Source: Syngnathus acus | Lineage: Eukaryota; Chordata; Actinopteri; Syngnathiformes; Syngnathidae | DNA: 64,000 nucleotides | Direction: 5' to 3' | NCBI RefSeq assembly: GCF_901709675.1 | Contig: NC_051095.1 | Location: forward strand, 12,477,956 to 12,541,955 | Shown: positions 63,071-64,000 of the stretch, in pieces | How positions within the stretch are numbered: the stretch's first letter is position 1 | Layout of the letters: every line of letters starts with the position of its first letter | The notes under the pieces: generated by a model | Seen by the model: only the letters and a program-made list of their open reading frames with translations | Databases searched by the model: none | Told to the model about the DNA's origin: nothing | Position numbers and translations under genes: made by a program

Positions 63071-64000
63071 GTAAGTACAAGTGGTTGCAGAATGGCGACC
63101 CGTTGACTTGCGCTCCATGACTTGTTTGTGGATTTGGCACATCAGCAACTGTAGCGCACTACTTAGTGTGTATGTACCTTGCTAAATTCTAAACCGAAAC
63201 CATGTTAATGTTGTACCGAAATATGTTTTTGTCAAATTGGTTTGAGTAGAAGAGTTACCGTGTGTACCGTGTGCATACTGTAAACAAAGTTAAATGTTCT
63301 AAGCTTAAGTTTAACACAAGTTGAAACCTGCATCATACTCATAACAGTTGATTCATTGGCAATGAAAAAAATAAATAAAACCTTAACAGCGGGATAGAAC
63401 ACTGAGCTAATCATCTTAATGTTGTGTGGGGTGATAAATGCAGCCAATGAAGCTATTAGCAGGCAAGATTTTGATTACAAAATAGTTTTCCATATTCACC
63501 CTGTTCAGATAATGAGCGGAGCTCCACTGAATTCTAAAAATACATGGTCATTGCAATCTTCTCCCATGTTATTGAGTCAATTAGCTATTGAACCAGTCAG
63601 CATAGCTGAACTCTCAATAGGACATTGTTTACCTTGTTGATTAATGCTGTCACTTGCATAGCTATGGCTGTAAGATGCACTGCTTCATTACTCATAGAAT
63701 TTTGCATGGCATGCAGTGGTGTTGATTGGAAAGTAGTAAACCACAAGACAAACTGCCCATCAAATCTACGGTAGTTACGAATAACAATTTTACGATATAG
63801 GACCGCGGTTTTCTTTTGCCCTAGTTCATATTTGGATGATACTTGTATGTATGGTACGTATATTAGACATTTTGGGCCAAAATGTCCTTTTTTTTTGTAC
63901 AATCAAAAATGGTCTACTCCAAATTTATCTGCCTTCCTTTCTGACTCACCTGCTCATTTACGCAACAGGTGCACATGGGCAACTTTGAGTTCACTCTTGT
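63071..64000 (+). other. ctnna1 intron after coding exon 5, partial
   Basis: Starts with GTAAGTAC and runs off the window. No sequence matching the next alpha-catenin exon is present up to 64000. Confidence 0.8.

Noticed and set aside
63966-64000. CAACAG followed by an open stretch at the right edge as the next ctnna1 exon
   Set aside because: It translates VHMGNFEFTL, unlike the expected KQIIVDPLSF. The next exon must lie beyond the window.

Overview
The window is vertebrate nuclear DNA, almost certainly from a teleost fish. Genes are split by GT-AG introns, most of the sequence is A+T-rich non-coding DNA, and interspersed repeats of types common in bony fish are frequent: a V-SINE family with a TGGATGGA tail, tRNA-derived SINEs, LINE 3' tails, Tc1 relics and short hAT-like elements. 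The species cannot be named from the sequence. No prokaryotic operon, CRISPR array, phage or viral gene was found.

Two protein-coding genes are supported. On the minus strand (28518 to 23497) is a complete two-exon rhodopsin-family GPCR of 343 residues. It reads as a melanin-concentrating hormone receptor, closest to MCHR2. Its ~4.0-kb phase-2 intron interrupts the Arg codon of the DRY motif. On the plus strand, from about 53.9 kb to beyond the right edge, is the 5' part of an alpha-catenin gene with CTNNA1-type sequence. Five coding exons (55389-55493, 56641-56836, 61295-61461, 61822-61941, 62801-63070) join in frame to give residues 1-286, covering the beta-catenin-binding N-terminal region. 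A possible non-coding first exon and promoter lie near 53.76-53.93 kb. The two genes point away from each other across about 25 kb.

Layout: 0-2.5 kb holds a hAT-like element, a degenerate CCCTAA-rich tandem array and a LINE 3' end. 2.5-12 kb is mostly unique DNA with a dead Tc1 transposase (6.9-7.6 kb). 12-16.7 kb holds eroded V-SINEs and a dead LINE reverse transcriptase. 16.8-23.4 kb is unique DNA with microsatellites and LINE tails. 23.5-28.5 kb is the MCH receptor. 28.5-53.7 kb is a gene desert with V-SINEs, a tRNA-SINE, microsatellites, non-autonomous DNA transposons and long repeat-poor stretches that could hold regulatory DNA. 53.8-64 kb is ctnna1, whose introns carry a hAT-like element and a 640-bp element with terminal inverted repeats.

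The two genes have no known shared pathway: one encodes a neuropeptide receptor, the other a cadherin-catenin-actin linker. No clearly new biological system was seen. The points most worth a second look are the loss of the NPxxY tyrosine in the receptor, the telomere-like array at 1.5-2.1 kb, and several small transposons bounded by intact or near-intact target-site duplications.
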